DNA of 64,000 bases, taken from NCBI RefSeq assembly GCF_900457465.1, contig NZ_UAUU01000011.1, positions 248,001 to 312,000 of the forward strand. The letters run 5' to 3'. The translations under genes were made by a program, and so were the position numbers. This stretch comes from Sphingobacterium multivorum. GTDB taxonomy: Bacteria > Bacteroidota > Bacteroidia > Sphingobacteriales > Sphingobacteriaceae. The notes below the pieces were generated by a model that saw only the letters and a list, made by a program, of their open reading frames with translations, was not told the origin of the DNA and searched no databases. This document shows positions 1 to 9,180 of this stretch, piece by piece; within the stretch, counting starts at the first letter, position 1; the number at the start of each line of letters is the position of its first letter.

Positions 1-43
1 TTGAAAAAAAATAAGATGAAGCAACACATTTAGCTTGAATTAA

Positions 44-1213
44 ATGAATCGTTTTAGAGAAACACTTGAAAACAACATACTTCCATTTTGGAGTGAAAAA
101 ATGGTCGATCTGGAATTTGGCGGGTTTTACGGAAAGATGGATGGGCATAATCATTTGGTGCCCTATGCTAGCAAAGGAGCTGTTATGCATGCCAGGATCC
201 TTTGGACGTTCTCTGCTGCCTATCGCCAATTTAACGATATATCCTATTTACGAATGGCCGAACGGGCTTACCACTACTTACGCGATAATTTTATCGATAA
301 AGAATATGGCGGGGTTTATTGGGAGCTTGATTATCAGGGCAAGCCCCTCAATACAAAAAAACAGACCTATGCACAGGGCTTTGCACTGTACGGCTTCTCG
401 GAGTTTTACAGGGCTACAGGAACATCCGAAGCTTTGGAGTTATCAATAGATCTTTTTAAGTTGATCGAGCATACTTATGATGATAAGTATGGCGGATACT
501 TGGAAGCTTTTTCGCGCGACTGGTCACCGATAGCCGATATGCGGCTGAGTGAAAAAGACGAGAATGTGGTTAAAACCATGAATACCCATTTGCATATTCT
601 TGAGCCCTATACCAATCTGCTACAGGTGTGGCCAGATGATCAATTAATTTCAGCCCAAAAGGGTCTGGTCGATCTTTTCGTCAGCAAAATCTATGATTCG
701 CGTACAGGGCATCTCAATCTTTTTTTTGATCGTGAGTGGAACTCAACAACTGATACCATATCATATGGTCATGATATTGAAGCAGCATGGCTTTTGTGGG
801 AAGCTACTATTGTATTGAATATTCCCGCATTCTCCCAATCCATCAAAGATATTGTGACCAGCATTGGTCTCGCCGCCGTGGAGGGCATCCTTCCTGACGG
901 AAGTATGGCTTACGAATTTAAAAATGGTCATTTAGATGAGGAAAGACATTGGTGGGTACAGGCCGAGGCAGTAGTTGGTTATAGCTATCTGTCCAAAATT
1001 GTACCTGACTCCAAGTTTTTAGATTTAGCAGAAAATGCCTGGAACTTTATTCAGACAAAACTTATTGATGTTCAATTTGGAGAATGGCACTGGAGTGTAT
1101 TGCCCGATGGACAAATAAATCGTAACGATGATAAGGCAGGTTTCTGGAAATGCCCTTATCACAACGGCCGGATGTGTTTAGAAATGCTTCGGTTTAATGA
1201 CTACGTCTGCTAA
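44..1213 (+). CDS. AGE-family epimerase, probably cellobiose 2-epimerase
   Basis: Predicted to epimerise C2 of the reducing sugar of a beta-linked disaccharide (glucose to mannose unit), or of a related free sugar. The 389-residue length fits the N-acylglucosamine 2-epimerase (alpha6/alpha6 barrel) family. Expected ring-opening and proton-transfer histidines are visible in HARILWTF (about residue 49), YGHDIEAAWLLW (about 241), RHWWVQAEA (about 301), GEWHW (about 348) and CPYHNGRM (about 372). No signal peptide, so cytoplasmic. The spaced histidines and the WHWSVLPDG segment favour cellobiose 2-epimerase over GlcNAc 2-epimerase, but the substrate is inferred. It stands alone; its promoter would lie mostly outside the window. 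Confidence 0.85.
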   Translation: MNRFRETLENNILPFWSEKMVDLEFGGFYGKMDGHNHLVPYASKGAVMHARILWTFSAAYRQFNDISYLRMAERAYHYLRDNFIDKEYGGVYWELDYQGKPLNTKKQTYAQGFALYGFSEFYRATGTSEALELSIDLFKLIEHTYDDKYGGYLEAFSRDWSPIADMRLSEKDENVVKTMNTHLHILEPYTNLLQVWPDDQLISAQKGLVDLFVSKIYDSRTGHLNLFFDREWNSTTDTISYGHDIEAAWLLWEATIVLNIPAFSQSIKDIVTSIGLAAVEGILPDGSMAYEFKNGHLDEERHWWVQAEAVVGYSYLSKIVPDSKFLDLAENAWNFIQTKLIDVQFGEWHWSVLPDGQINRNDDKAGFWKCPYHNGRMCLEMLRFNDYVC

Positions 1214-1785
1214 AATTATGAAATAAATTTTTAGGTACCGGATATTTATTTTAAATTAACCTTTGCACTTGCGGCTAAAATGTATGTCAATTCAGCGATT
1301 GGGAAAAAGTAGCTTTATAACTTATTTATAGAAAGATAAATGAAAGGAGGCTTCGATTTCCTAGGGGATTCAGAGTATTTCTCATTTTAGCTGAGATTAC
1401 CTTGGAAATTCTCGCTATTTATAGAGGTACTTTTATTCTCATTTTCTTTCTAAACTGTATTGTTCTCGATTCTATTACCAACTATCTATATCAAAGGGCG
1501 ATTACAAAAGAGAATATAATAGCATCATAGTTACTCTAAAAGAATGTTACTGACGTAGCGTTTAAATATAAGTTTGATGATCAATATTAAATATTGTAAT
1601 TTAAATTCAAGTATTTTGGATGACAAATCCTTAAGGGGAAATCGAACTCCTGAAAAGAGAGGTCAGAGATGTCGTAAACCTCGTTTTTTACGTCAACGGT
1701 AACCAAAGACTAAATAATTCTGTTAAAATTTTCGAACTCTATGTGTAGGTGTTTTAACAGGTTGATTCATAGTTTTTTAGGGGTA
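1214..1785. other. AT-rich gap without a recognisable gene
   Basis: About 570 bases between the epimerase and the tmRNA terminator. All frames are closed by frequent stops and I see no RNA gene, strong hairpin or repeat here. Confidence 0.6.
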
Positions 1786-1820
1786 TAAAAAAAAGGAGAC
1801 ACTTTCTATGAAGTGTCTCC
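1786..1820 (-). terminator. Terminator of the tmRNA gene
   Basis: A perfect 10-bp stem (GGAGACACTT / AAGTGTCTCC, loop of 6) lies just past the tmRNA 3' end. It is followed on the minus strand by a run of eight T (A-run 1787-1794). Confidence 0.85.
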
Positions 1821-1825
1821 TTAAG

Positions 1826-2190
1826 TGGAGCTGGAGAGATTCGAACTCTCGTCCAGTCATGGTACTGTATACGCTTTCTACATGTTTAGCTTCTCTTTAA
1901 TTGTCGGGCGAGGGAAGGTGAGTCGCTTACCTATACCGTACGCCGTAGTTGCTGTTTCTCACAAGTGCTTAGCAACATCACACTTGCCAGTTCTATTGTT
2001 CGATGCCCCGAATGTTAAACCAAAGAACAGGATCTAACGGGACAAATAGCTATGTTAAGTCTAACTTAAGCAGCTAAGGCGTAGTTTTCTTCGCCAGTTA
2101 TAATTCTGAAAGTTCAGATTAAAGTGCTCTACTAACAACGCACTACATGCTTACATAACCGTCTCCATCCTGTCAATTCCGGTCAACCCC
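1826..2190 (-). ncRNA. ssrA: Transfer-messenger RNA (tmRNA)
   Basis: tmRNA rescues ribosomes stalled on broken mRNAs and tags the nascent peptide for proteolysis. On the minus strand the 5' end reads GGGGUUGACCGGAAUUGACA and the 3' end carries the TFC-arm sequence GUUCGAAUCUCUCC followed by AGCUCCA. The ends pair as a 7-bp acceptor stem (GGGGUUG with CAGCUCC, including G-U pairs). The tag frame reads GGC GAA GAA AAC TAC GCC TTA GCT GCT TAA, giving GEENYALAA with the usual LAA degron (about 2061-2092). The terminal CCA is not encoded: the discriminator A is followed by CTT. Length is about 365 nt. ORFs called through this stretch are spurious. Confidence 0.97.
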
Positions 2191-2202
2191 AATTATGTCC
2201 TA

Positions 2203-2233
2203 CAAAGGTACTATTTTTTTGCTAAATGGGCAA
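2203..2233 (-). promoter_or_regulatory. Bacteroidota-type promoter of ssrA
   Basis: On the minus strand TACCTTTG (2203-2210) matches the -7 consensus TAnnTTTG, and a TTG lies 20 bases upstream (2231-2233), close to the known -33/-7 spacing. The -7 box ends 12 bases before the mature 5' end at 2190. Confidence 0.75.
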
Positions 2234-2466
2234 GATATACGCGATTCTTGTTTAATGTCCTGGTTTTGAATGGAAAACAAATGACGCTTTTATAAAATTA
2301 CTTAGGATCAGGTATGGCCAGTATAAAACCTATGGAATTCGTGCAATATTAATGTTGCTTGCAATTATACAGTGCGAAATAAAAGTTATTTGATCGGCTG
2401 AATGCTCGGTATTTTCACAGGGACTTTGATAGGCAAGGAAGTTCTTGGTATACCTATGTTTCCACT

Positions 2467-2497
2467 AAAAAAGCTGGATTTTACATCCAGCTTTTTT
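2467..2497. terminator. Terminator of the M3 peptidase gene
   Basis: Stem AAAAAAGCTGGAT / ATCCAGCTTTTTT with a 5-base loop. It lies just past the stop codon of the minus-strand peptidase gene and has T-runs in both directions. Confidence 0.85.
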
Positions 2498-2515
2498 ATA
2501 ATTTAATCAATCCAG

Positions 2516-4546
2516 TTATTTGATCAATCCAGCTCTTTTCAATAGGGGTTCTACCGAAGGCTCCTGTCCGCGGAAGCGTTTGTATAGCACCATTGGATGT
2601 TCGGTTCCACCTTTTGAAAGGATATTATCCTTGAATTTAGTCGCGATTTCCTTATTGAAAATACCGTTTTGTTTAAAGTAGTCAAATGCATCGGCATCCA
2701 GGACTTCGGCCCATTTATAGCTGTAATAGCCTGAAGAATAACCGCCATTGAAAATATGGGAGAAGGCCGTACTCATGGCATTTTCCTTGACATCGGGATA
2801 GAGTTTTGTTGAGGCAAACTGTTCGTCTTCGAATGCTTTCAGATCCGAGATCGAAGTTGGATCCTGTCCATGCCAGCCCATATCCAATAGCCCAAAGCTC
2901 AATTGGCGCATAGTCGCCATCCCCTCAAGAAAGGACGCGCTTTCGCGGATCTTTTCGACAAGTTCCATCGGGATCACTTCGCCAGTTTCATAGTGTTTGG
3001 CAAATAGCTCAAGGGCTTCTTTTTCATAGCACCAGTTTTCCATCACCTGACTCGGTAACTCGACAAAATCCCAATACACAGATGTTCCGGATAGTGTAGG
3101 ATAAGTGCTGTCAGCGAGCATACCATGTAGGGCGTGTCCGAATTCGTGAAATAATGTTGTCACTTCCTGAAAGGTCAACAGCGAAGGTTTTGACGCTGTA
3201 GGACGCGTAAAATTGCAGACAATAGAGACATGAGGACGTTCTTGTTTACCATCTTGAATGTACTGTGGTTTGAAAGAGGTCATCCATGCCCCATTTCTCT
3301 TGCCCTTACGCGGGAAGAAATCGGCATAGAAGATAGCCACTAATTCACCATTGTCTTTACTGACTTCAAATGTTTGTACTTCTTCGTGGTAGGTATCTAT
3401 TGTATCGACTTCTTTGAAGTTGATGCCAAACAAACGATGCGCTACTTCAAAAGCGCCTTGTAAGACATTTTCGAGTTTGAAATAAGGTTTGAGCTTTTCA
3501 TCGTCCAGATTAAAGCGTTCTTGTTTCAGCTTTTCGGCATAATAGGCGCCATCCCATTTTTCCAGTTGGTCTATGCCATGTAAGTTTTTTGCAAATTGGG
3601 ATAATTCTGCAAATTCTTTTACTGCTGCTGGTTTCGCTTTTCCCAGTAGGTCGTTTAGAAATTCCTTGACTTTGCCTGGGTCTTGTGCCATACGTTCGGC
3701 AAGGACAAAGTCGGCATGGGTAGCGTAGCCTAATAATTTGGCCCGTTCGAAGCGAAGTTTTACAATTTTAAGGACATTGTCCACGTTGTTGTGCTCGTTA
3801 TCTTGAAATCCTTTGCGGCCTGCCGCGAGGGTAATTTCTTTGCGAAGTTCCCGATTGTCGGCATACGTGACAAAAGGAAGGTAGCTTGGAAAATCCAGGG
3901 TAAAAATCCAGCCCTCTTGTTCGTTGGTTTTAGCCAAAGCATGTGCAGCTTCTATGGCACCCTCTGGAAGTCCGGCAAGATCTTTTTCGTCTGTTACCAA
4001 CAGCTGGTAGGCATTGGTTTCGGCGAGGACGTTCTCGCCGAATTTCAATTTTAAAAGCGATAGCTCGGCATCTATTTCGCGGAGTTTTCCTTTTTGTTCA
4101 TCATTCAAAAGAGCTCCGTTGCGTACAAAATCCTTATAGGATTTTTCCAATAGAGTCGTTTGTTCTGCCGTCAATGTCAGTTGATCTTTCTGATCGTATA
4201 CAGCCTTAACTCGTTTGAAAAGATCGAAATTTAAGGTGATATCATTTCCTAAAGCAGATAATTTTGGGGCTACATCCTGTGCGATTTTTTCAAGATCGGC
4301 GTTGGTTTCAGCGGAATGAAGATTGAAAAAGATATTGGACAAGCGGTCTAGTGTTTGTCCTGAGTAAGACATCGCAGCGATCGTATTGTCGAACGTTGCC
4401 GTTTCGGGATTGTTGACGATTGCATCGACTTCATCTTTTGTCTGCTGAATAGCTTCATCAAATGCGGGAATATAATCTTCGTTTTTTATCTGTGAAAACG
4501 GAGCCGTGTCGTGCTGCGTTTTAAATTTCTCTGTTAAAATACTCAT
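2516..4546 (-). CDS. M3 family zinc oligopeptidase (Dcp/PrlC type)
   Basis: A cytoplasmic metallopeptidase that cleaves short peptides, fitting a role downstream of peptide import. The protein is 676 residues, the usual length for the M3A group. The zinc site HEFGH lies at about residue 466 in FHEFGHALHGML, with the third ligand expected in the following helix (WDFVELPSQVMENW). No signal peptide follows MSILTEKFKTQHDTAPF, which favours the cytoplasmic form over secreted homologues. Dipeptidyl carboxypeptidase and oligopeptidase A cannot be told apart here. It is monocistronic, with terminators downstream here and after the neighbouring upstream gene. Confidence 0.93.
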   Translation of the reverse strand: MSILTEKFKTQHDTAPFSQIKNEDYIPAFDEAIQQTKDEVDAIVNNPETATFDNTIAAMSYSGQTLDRLSNIFFNLHSAETNADLEKIAQDVAPKLSALGNDITLNFDLFKRVKAVYDQKDQLTLTAEQTTLLEKSYKDFVRNGALLNDEQKGKLREIDAELSLLKLKFGENVLAETNAYQLLVTDEKDLAGLPEGAIEAAHALAKTNEQEGWIFTLDFPSYLPFVTYADNRELRKEITLAAGRKGFQDNEHNNVDNVLKIVKLRFERAKLLGYATHADFVLAERMAQDPGKVKEFLNDLLGKAKPAAVKEFAELSQFAKNLHGIDQLEKWDGAYYAEKLKQERFNLDDEKLKPYFKLENVLQGAFEVAHRLFGINFKEVDTIDTYHEEVQTFEVSKDNGELVAIFYADFFPRKGKRNGAWMTSFKPQYIQDGKQERPHVSIVCNFTRPTASKPSLLTFQEVTTLFHEFGHALHGMLADSTYPTLSGTSVYWDFVELPSQVMENWCYEKEALELFAKHYETGEVIPMELVEKIRESASFLEGMATMRQLSFGLLDMGWHGQDPTSISDLKAFEDEQFASTKLYPDVKENAMSTAFSHIFNGGYSSGYYSYKWAEVLDADAFDYFKQNGIFNKEIATKFKDNILSKGGTEHPMVLYKRFRGQEPSVEPLLKRAGLIK

Positions 4547-4671
4547 AGGAGTAAATGTAATAAATATTTATTTCAAGCGATAGCATCTACTTAAATTATG
4601 GAGCTGAGATGATATTTGACCGAATCGGCGTTTAAGCTGTGTCGAAAACGTATGGGGAATTGGCACTGCAT

Positions 4672-4701
4672 AAAAAAAGAGCTCCTATGAGCTCTTTTTT
4701 T
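4672..4701 (-). terminator. Terminator of the aminotransferase gene
   Basis: AAAAAAAGAGCTC / GAGCTCTTTTTTT with a 4-base loop, 17 bases past the aminotransferase stop. Confidence 0.85.
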
Positions 4702-4717
4702 ATATTGGGATAAGCGA

Positions 4718-5923
4718 CTAGGCTAGTTTTCCTAATGCTTCCTTGATTCTTTTTAAAGCTTCGATCAAACTTTCATCTGAAGCTGCATAGGACAAACGGA
4801 TGTAGTTGTCGTTACCGAATGAATCTCCACCCACAGTGGCTACGTGACCAACATTCAATAAGTACAATGCCAAATCAGATGAGTTTTTAATGACATTACC
4901 ATCTTGGTCTTTTTTACCAAAGAACGAAGAGATTTCAGGGAAGAAATAGAATGCACCCTCTGGTAGATTTGTTCTTACACCTGGGATTTCACTCAATAGA
5001 TCGTATACCAATTGGCGACGACGAGCGAAAGCTTCTTTCATTTTGTTGACAGATTCTAATCCTTGTTCATAAGCGACGATACCCGCACGTTGAGAAATTG
5101 AACAGGTACCTGAGGTTGTCTGTCCTTGTAATTTATCATTTGCGGCGGCAATGGTTTTGTTAGCAGCGATATAACCTAAACGCCATCCCGTCATTGCAAA
5201 TGCTTTTGAAAAACCATTGATGATGATCACTCTATCTTTGATGCTTTCAAATTGTGCGATGGATTCGTGTTTGTCTACAAAGTTGATATGTTCGTAGATC
5301 TCATCGGATAGGATAAATACCTGTGGATGTTTTTCGAAAACTTCAGCTAATGCAGCCAATTCATCTTTGCTGTAAACTGTTCCAGTAGGGTTGTTTGGCG
5401 AAGAGAACATGAACAATTTGGTTTTTGGTGTAATTGCCGCTTCCAATTGTGCTGGTGTAATCTTAAAGTTATTGTCGATCTCTGTATTGATAAATACCGA
5501 TTTTCCTTCTGCTAAAACGACCATTTCGGAGTATGATACCCAATAAGGTGTTGGGATAATTACCTCATCACCGGGGTTGATCAAAGTCAAAATTACATTA
5601 GACAGGGATTGTTTTGCACCTGTAGAAACAACAATTTGAGAGATATCATAATCTAAATTGTTTTCTGTCTTCAACTTGTTTACAATTGCCTGGCGCAATT
5701 CAGGGTATCCCGGTACCGGCGAATAACGCGTCCAGTTTTCATCTAGGGCTTTCTTCGCTGCATCCTTTACATGCTCAGGGGTGTTGAAATCAGGTTCACC
5801 TACGCTAAGACTAATTACATTAACGCCTTTTGCTGCTAATTCGCGGCCCAACTTGGTCATTTTAAGTGTAGCCGATTCGGACAAATTATTTATCCTGTCT
5901 GATAAGTATGATGATGTGCTCAT
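4718..5923 (-). CDS. PLP-dependent class I/II aminotransferase, probably aspartate aminotransferase
   Basis: Transfers an amino group between amino acids and 2-oxo acids, most likely aspartate and 2-oxoglutarate. The 401-residue protein has the fold-type I signature: VSTGAKQSL near residue 100, the FSSPNNPTGTVYS loop near 175, SDEIYEH (PLP-binding Asp/Tyr) near 205, and the Schiff-base lysine at about residue 240 in GFSKAFAMTGWRLGY. YSPVPGYPELRQAI is typical of the Ib aspartate/prephenate aminotransferase group, so prephenate could also be a substrate. Transcribed alone. Confidence 0.9.
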   Translation of the reverse strand: MSTSSYLSDRINNLSESATLKMTKLGRELAAKGVNVISLSVGEPDFNTPEHVKDAAKKALDENWTRYSPVPGYPELRQAIVNKLKTENNLDYDISQIVVSTGAKQSLSNVILTLINPGDEVIIPTPYWVSYSEMVVLAEGKSVFINTEIDNNFKITPAQLEAAITPKTKLFMFSSPNNPTGTVYSKDELAALAEVFEKHPQVFILSDEIYEHINFVDKHESIAQFESIKDRVIIINGFSKAFAMTGWRLGYIAANKTIAAANDKLQGQTTSGTCSISQRAGIVAYEQGLESVNKMKEAFARRRQLVYDLLSEIPGVRTNLPEGAFYFFPEISSFFGKKDQDGNVIKNSSDLALYLLNVGHVATVGGDSFGNDNYIRLSYAASDESLIEALKRIKEALGKLA

Positions 5924-6189
5924 GGTAAGACAAAGATATTACATACGTTGCAAATAATCTTCTTTATTTTTGAGAATTTACAAAGAAAAGTAGCTCTTTT
6001 ATTGGGCTTTTTTAACAAAAGGGCTATTGAAGCGATTTAGCACAGTTATTTAATTGATCCCCGACGTTGGATGTTCAAAACTAATCGTTCTGATTTGTCG
6101 TTATATCTTTACCTTTGCGCTCACAAAAATGTTGGCTAGTCCTCATTTCATCATTTGCTCATAAACGGTTCATATAAAAGATAAGCATC

Positions 6190-7179
6190 ATGTCAAGACA
6201 AAGAAGATTGGTTTTATTATCGCTTTTTACGGGAATAGGTCTGATGATTGTGAAGTTTTTTGCCTACTTCTTAACGGACTCCAGTGCAATCTTTACAGAT
6301 GCGGCAGAGAGTATTGTTAATGTGATTGCTTCGGGTTTTGCATTTTATAGTATTTATCTTTCGGCACAGCCTAAGGATGAGAATCATCCTTACGGGCATG
6401 GTAAAGTGGAGTTCTTTTCGGTGTTTTTGGAAGGTGGACTTATTTTCATCGCTGGAGCCATTATCTTAGCCAAGGCTTGTTACAATCTTTTCTTTCCTGC
6501 AGCGTTAACACACCTCGAACAAGGGATTTATCTGATTGGTTTTACATCTGTGCTAAATTTTGCTGTCGGATTTTATATCATGAAGCGCGGACGTGCATTG
6601 GGCTCCATTACCTTGGTGGCAGATGGAAAACATCTGCAGGTCGATGCCTATAGTACGGTCGGATTGATACTGGGGTTATTGTTGATGAAACTGACCGGTT
6701 TCCTGTGGATCGATGTAGTCATCTCCATTGTATTGGGGCTTTTTATTCTCTTCAATGGTTATAAGCTACTTCGCCAATCGATCGGTGGATTGATGGATGA
6801 ATCGGATACAGCACTTGTGCAGGATGTTGTTGAAATCTTGGAGCGCAATCGGAAAGATGAATGGATTGATGTCCATAATCTTCGTGTACAGCGCTATGGG
6901 AACGAACTCCATGTAGATTGCCATCTTACACTTCCCCGTTACCTTGACCTTACCCAGGTGCACGATGAAATTTCTGCTGTGGATAAGATTGTCAATAAGG
7001 AGATGTCGGTACGAACCGAATTTTTTGTTCATGCGGATCCTTGTCTTCCACAGTGCTGCCAGTATTGCCAGGTCGACAATTGCCCAATTCGTACGGAGCA
7101 ATTTCGGGTAAGAATTTCTTGGGATACGGAAAATGTTACGCGGAATCAAAAACATTTTTTATATGCTATTGCCGAATAG
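6190..7179 (+). CDS. Cation diffusion facilitator (FieF-like divalent metal exporter)
   Basis: Inner-membrane proton antiporter expected to export Zn2+, Fe2+ or related ions. The 329-residue protein has six predicted membrane spans in the first 205 residues and a cytoplasmic ferredoxin-like domain after about 210. Metal-site motifs are seen as DAAESIVN (about 37), HPYGHGKVEFF (about 66) and HLQVDAYSTVG (about 150). The C-terminus adds a Cys-rich tail, CLPQCCQYCQVDNCPIR (about 287-303), beyond the usual domain. ATG 6190 fits the start of the first span. A TACCTTTG box at 6110-6117 is a possible -7 promoter element, but no -33 box sits at the right distance. Confidence 0.9.
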   Translation: MSRQRRLVLLSLFTGIGLMIVKFFAYFLTDSSAIFTDAAESIVNVIASGFAFYSIYLSAQPKDENHPYGHGKVEFFSVFLEGGLIFIAGAIILAKACYNLFFPAALTHLEQGIYLIGFTSVLNFAVGFYIMKRGRALGSITLVADGKHLQVDAYSTVGLILGLLLMKLTGFLWIDVVISIVLGLFILFNGYKLLRQSIGGLMDESDTALVQDVVEILERNRKDEWIDVHNLRVQRYGNELHVDCHLTLPRYLDLTQVHDEISAVDKIVNKEMSVRTEFFVHADPCLPQCCQYCQVDNCPIRTEQFRVRISWDTENVTRNQKHFLYAIAE

Positions 7180-7287
7180 GGAATACTGTTTCTTTCTCCT
7201 AATTAACAGGCATACGGTATCGTCTGATTTCTTCATGTATAGTAAACTAAAAAAAAGCTAGGTTATATAAATATATATAAAAAAAGG

Positions 7288-7295
7288 TATCTTTG
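7288..7295 (+). promoter_or_regulatory. Possible -7 promoter box of lepA
   Basis: TATCTTTG matches TAnnTTTG 31 bases before the lepA start. No clear TTTG -33 box is present, so this is tentative. Confidence 0.4.
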
Positions 7296-7325
7296 CCTTT
7301 TAGCAAAAGAGTTTAAAAATCCTAT

Positions 7326-9116
7326 ATGAAGCACATTCGTAATTTCTGTATTATTGCGCATATTGACCATGGCAAAAGTACTTTGGCAGACCGCCTTTTA
7401 GAGTATACCAATACCATCAGTCAGCGTGAGGCACAGGCACAATTACTTGATAATATGGATTTGGAACGTGAACGTGGTATTACGATCAAGAGTCACGCCA
7501 TCCAAATGAATTATAAAAGAGATGGTCAGGAATATATCTTGAACCTAATCGATACCCCAGGACACGTGGATTTTTCTTATGAGGTGTCGCGTTCAATTGC
7601 TGCCTGCGAGGGCGCTTTATTGATCGTTGATGCATCTCAAGGTATTCAGGCCCAAACGATTTCAAATTTATATCTGGCGTTGGAACATGATTTGGAAATT
7701 ATCCCGATTCTCAACAAAATGGATCTTCCAGGTGCTATGCCAGAAGAAGTCAAAGATCAGATTGTGGATTTGATCGGTGGTGACCGTGATGCGATTATTC
7801 CTGCATCCGGTAAAACAGGTCTTGGGGTTCCGGATATTTTGGAAGCTATTGTAGACTGTATTCCACATCCTGTGGGTGATCCTGACGGACCTTTGCAAGC
7901 CTTGATTTTTGACTCTGTTTTCAACTCATTCCGTGGTATCATGGCTTATTTTAAAGTTGAAAATGGTGAAATCCGTAAAGGCGACCGCGTGAAATTTGTT
8001 GCCACTGGGAAAGAATATTTTGCCGATGAAATTGGGACGCTGAAGTTGAATCAAGTACCCAAAGAAGTCATTAAGACCGGTGATGTTGGTTATATTATCT
8101 CTGGAATTAAGGAGGCACGTGAAGTGAAAGTGGGGGATACCATTACGCATAAAGATCGTCCTTGTTCTGAGGCTATCCAAGGGTTTGAAGAGGTGAAACC
8201 GATGGTCTTTGCGGGTATTTATCCTGTAGATACGGAAGATTACGAGGAGTTGCGTGAATCTATGCACCGTTTGCAGCTTAACGATGCTTCTTTGGTGTTT
8301 GAACCAGAGTCGTCAGCAGCCCTGGGTTTCGGCTTCCGTTGTGGGTTCTTGGGTATGCTTCACATGGAGATTATTCAGGAGCGCCTCGAGCGCGAGTTTG
8401 ATATGACGGTTATCACGACAGTTCCCAACGTATCTTATAAGGCCTATATGACTAAAGATAAAGAGGAAGTGATCGTACATAATCCTTCAGATCTACCGGA
8501 TCCAAGTAAATTGGATTCAATCGAAGAGCCCTATATCAAAGCTAATATTATTACGAAATCGGATTTCGTAGGACCAATTATGTCTCTTTGTATCCAGAAA
8601 CGTGGTACGATCATGAATCAGCATTATTTGACGTCAGATCGTGTTGAATTGGTTTTTGAAATGCCAATGGGAGAAATTGTATTTGACTTTTATGATAAGT
8701 TGAAAACAATCTCTAAAGGTTATGCTTCATTTGATTACCACCAGATTGGTTATCGCAAGTCAGACTTGGTCAAATTGGATATCCGATTGAACGATGAACC
8801 TGTAGATGCCCTGTCGTCGTTAATTCACAGAAGTAACGCCTATGATTTTGGTAAAAAGATCTGTGAAAAACTAAAAGAACTGTTACCACGTCAACAATTT
8901 GAAATTCGTATTCAAGCGTCAATCGGCGCAAAGATCATCGCACGTGAGACGATCTCCGCTTTACGTAAAGATGTTACAGCAAAATGTTATGGTGGTGACA
9001 TCTCCCGGAAGCGTAAGCTTTTGGAGAAACAGAAGAAAGGTAAGAAACGCATGCGTCAGGTTGGGAACGTAGAGATTCCGCAATCTGCATTTATGGCGGT
9101 ATTGAAATTAGATTAA
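7326..9116 (+). CDS. lepA: Elongation factor 4 (back-translocating GTPase LepA)
   Basis: Ribosome-associated GTPase that remodels ribosomes under stress and affects 30S assembly. At 596 residues it is full length. The GTPase motifs are in order: AHIDHGKST (G1, about 11), RERGITIKS (G2, about 46), DTPGHVDFS (G3, about 78) and NKMDLP (G4, about 132). The LepA-specific C-terminal domain ends with the lysine-rich RKRKLLEKQKKGKKRM segment and FMAVLKLD. A terminator follows at 9135, so it is probably monocistronic. Confidence 0.98.
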   Translation: MKHIRNFCIIAHIDHGKSTLADRLLEYTNTISQREAQAQLLDNMDLERERGITIKSHAIQMNYKRDGQEYILNLIDTPGHVDFSYEVSRSIAACEGALLIVDASQGIQAQTISNLYLALEHDLEIIPILNKMDLPGAMPEEVKDQIVDLIGGDRDAIIPASGKTGLGVPDILEAIVDCIPHPVGDPDGPLQALIFDSVFNSFRGIMAYFKVENGEIRKGDRVKFVATGKEYFADEIGTLKLNQVPKEVIKTGDVGYIISGIKEAREVKVGDTITHKDRPCSEAIQGFEEVKPMVFAGIYPVDTEDYEELRESMHRLQLNDASLVFEPESSAALGFGFRCGFLGMLHMEIIQERLEREFDMTVITTVPNVSYKAYMTKDKEEVIVHNPSDLPDPSKLDSIEEPYIKANIITKSDFVGPIMSLCIQKRGTIMNQHYLTSDRVELVFEMPMGEIVFDFYDKLKTISKGYASFDYHQIGYRKSDLVKLDIRLNDEPVDALSSLIHRSNAYDFGKKICEKLKELLPRQQFEIRIQASIGAKIIARETISALRKDVTAKCYGGDISRKRKLLEKQKKGKKRMRQVGNVEIPQSAFMAVLKLD

Positions 9117-9134
9117 TCAAAATAACACTATAAT

Positions 9135-9157
9135 AAAGGAGCTCTTGGGCTCCTTTT
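9135..9157 (+). terminator. Terminator after lepA
   Basis: Stem AAAGGAGC / GCTCCTTTT with a 6-base loop, 18 bases past the lepA stop. Confidence 0.75.
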
Positions 9158-9180
9158 AAATACAATAAAATCTCCTAAAC

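Noticed and set aside
1825..2037. 70-codon ORF starting MELERFELSSSHG
   Set aside because: It lies wholly inside the tmRNA gene on the opposite strand; the MELERFELS start is the complement of the tmRNA T-arm.
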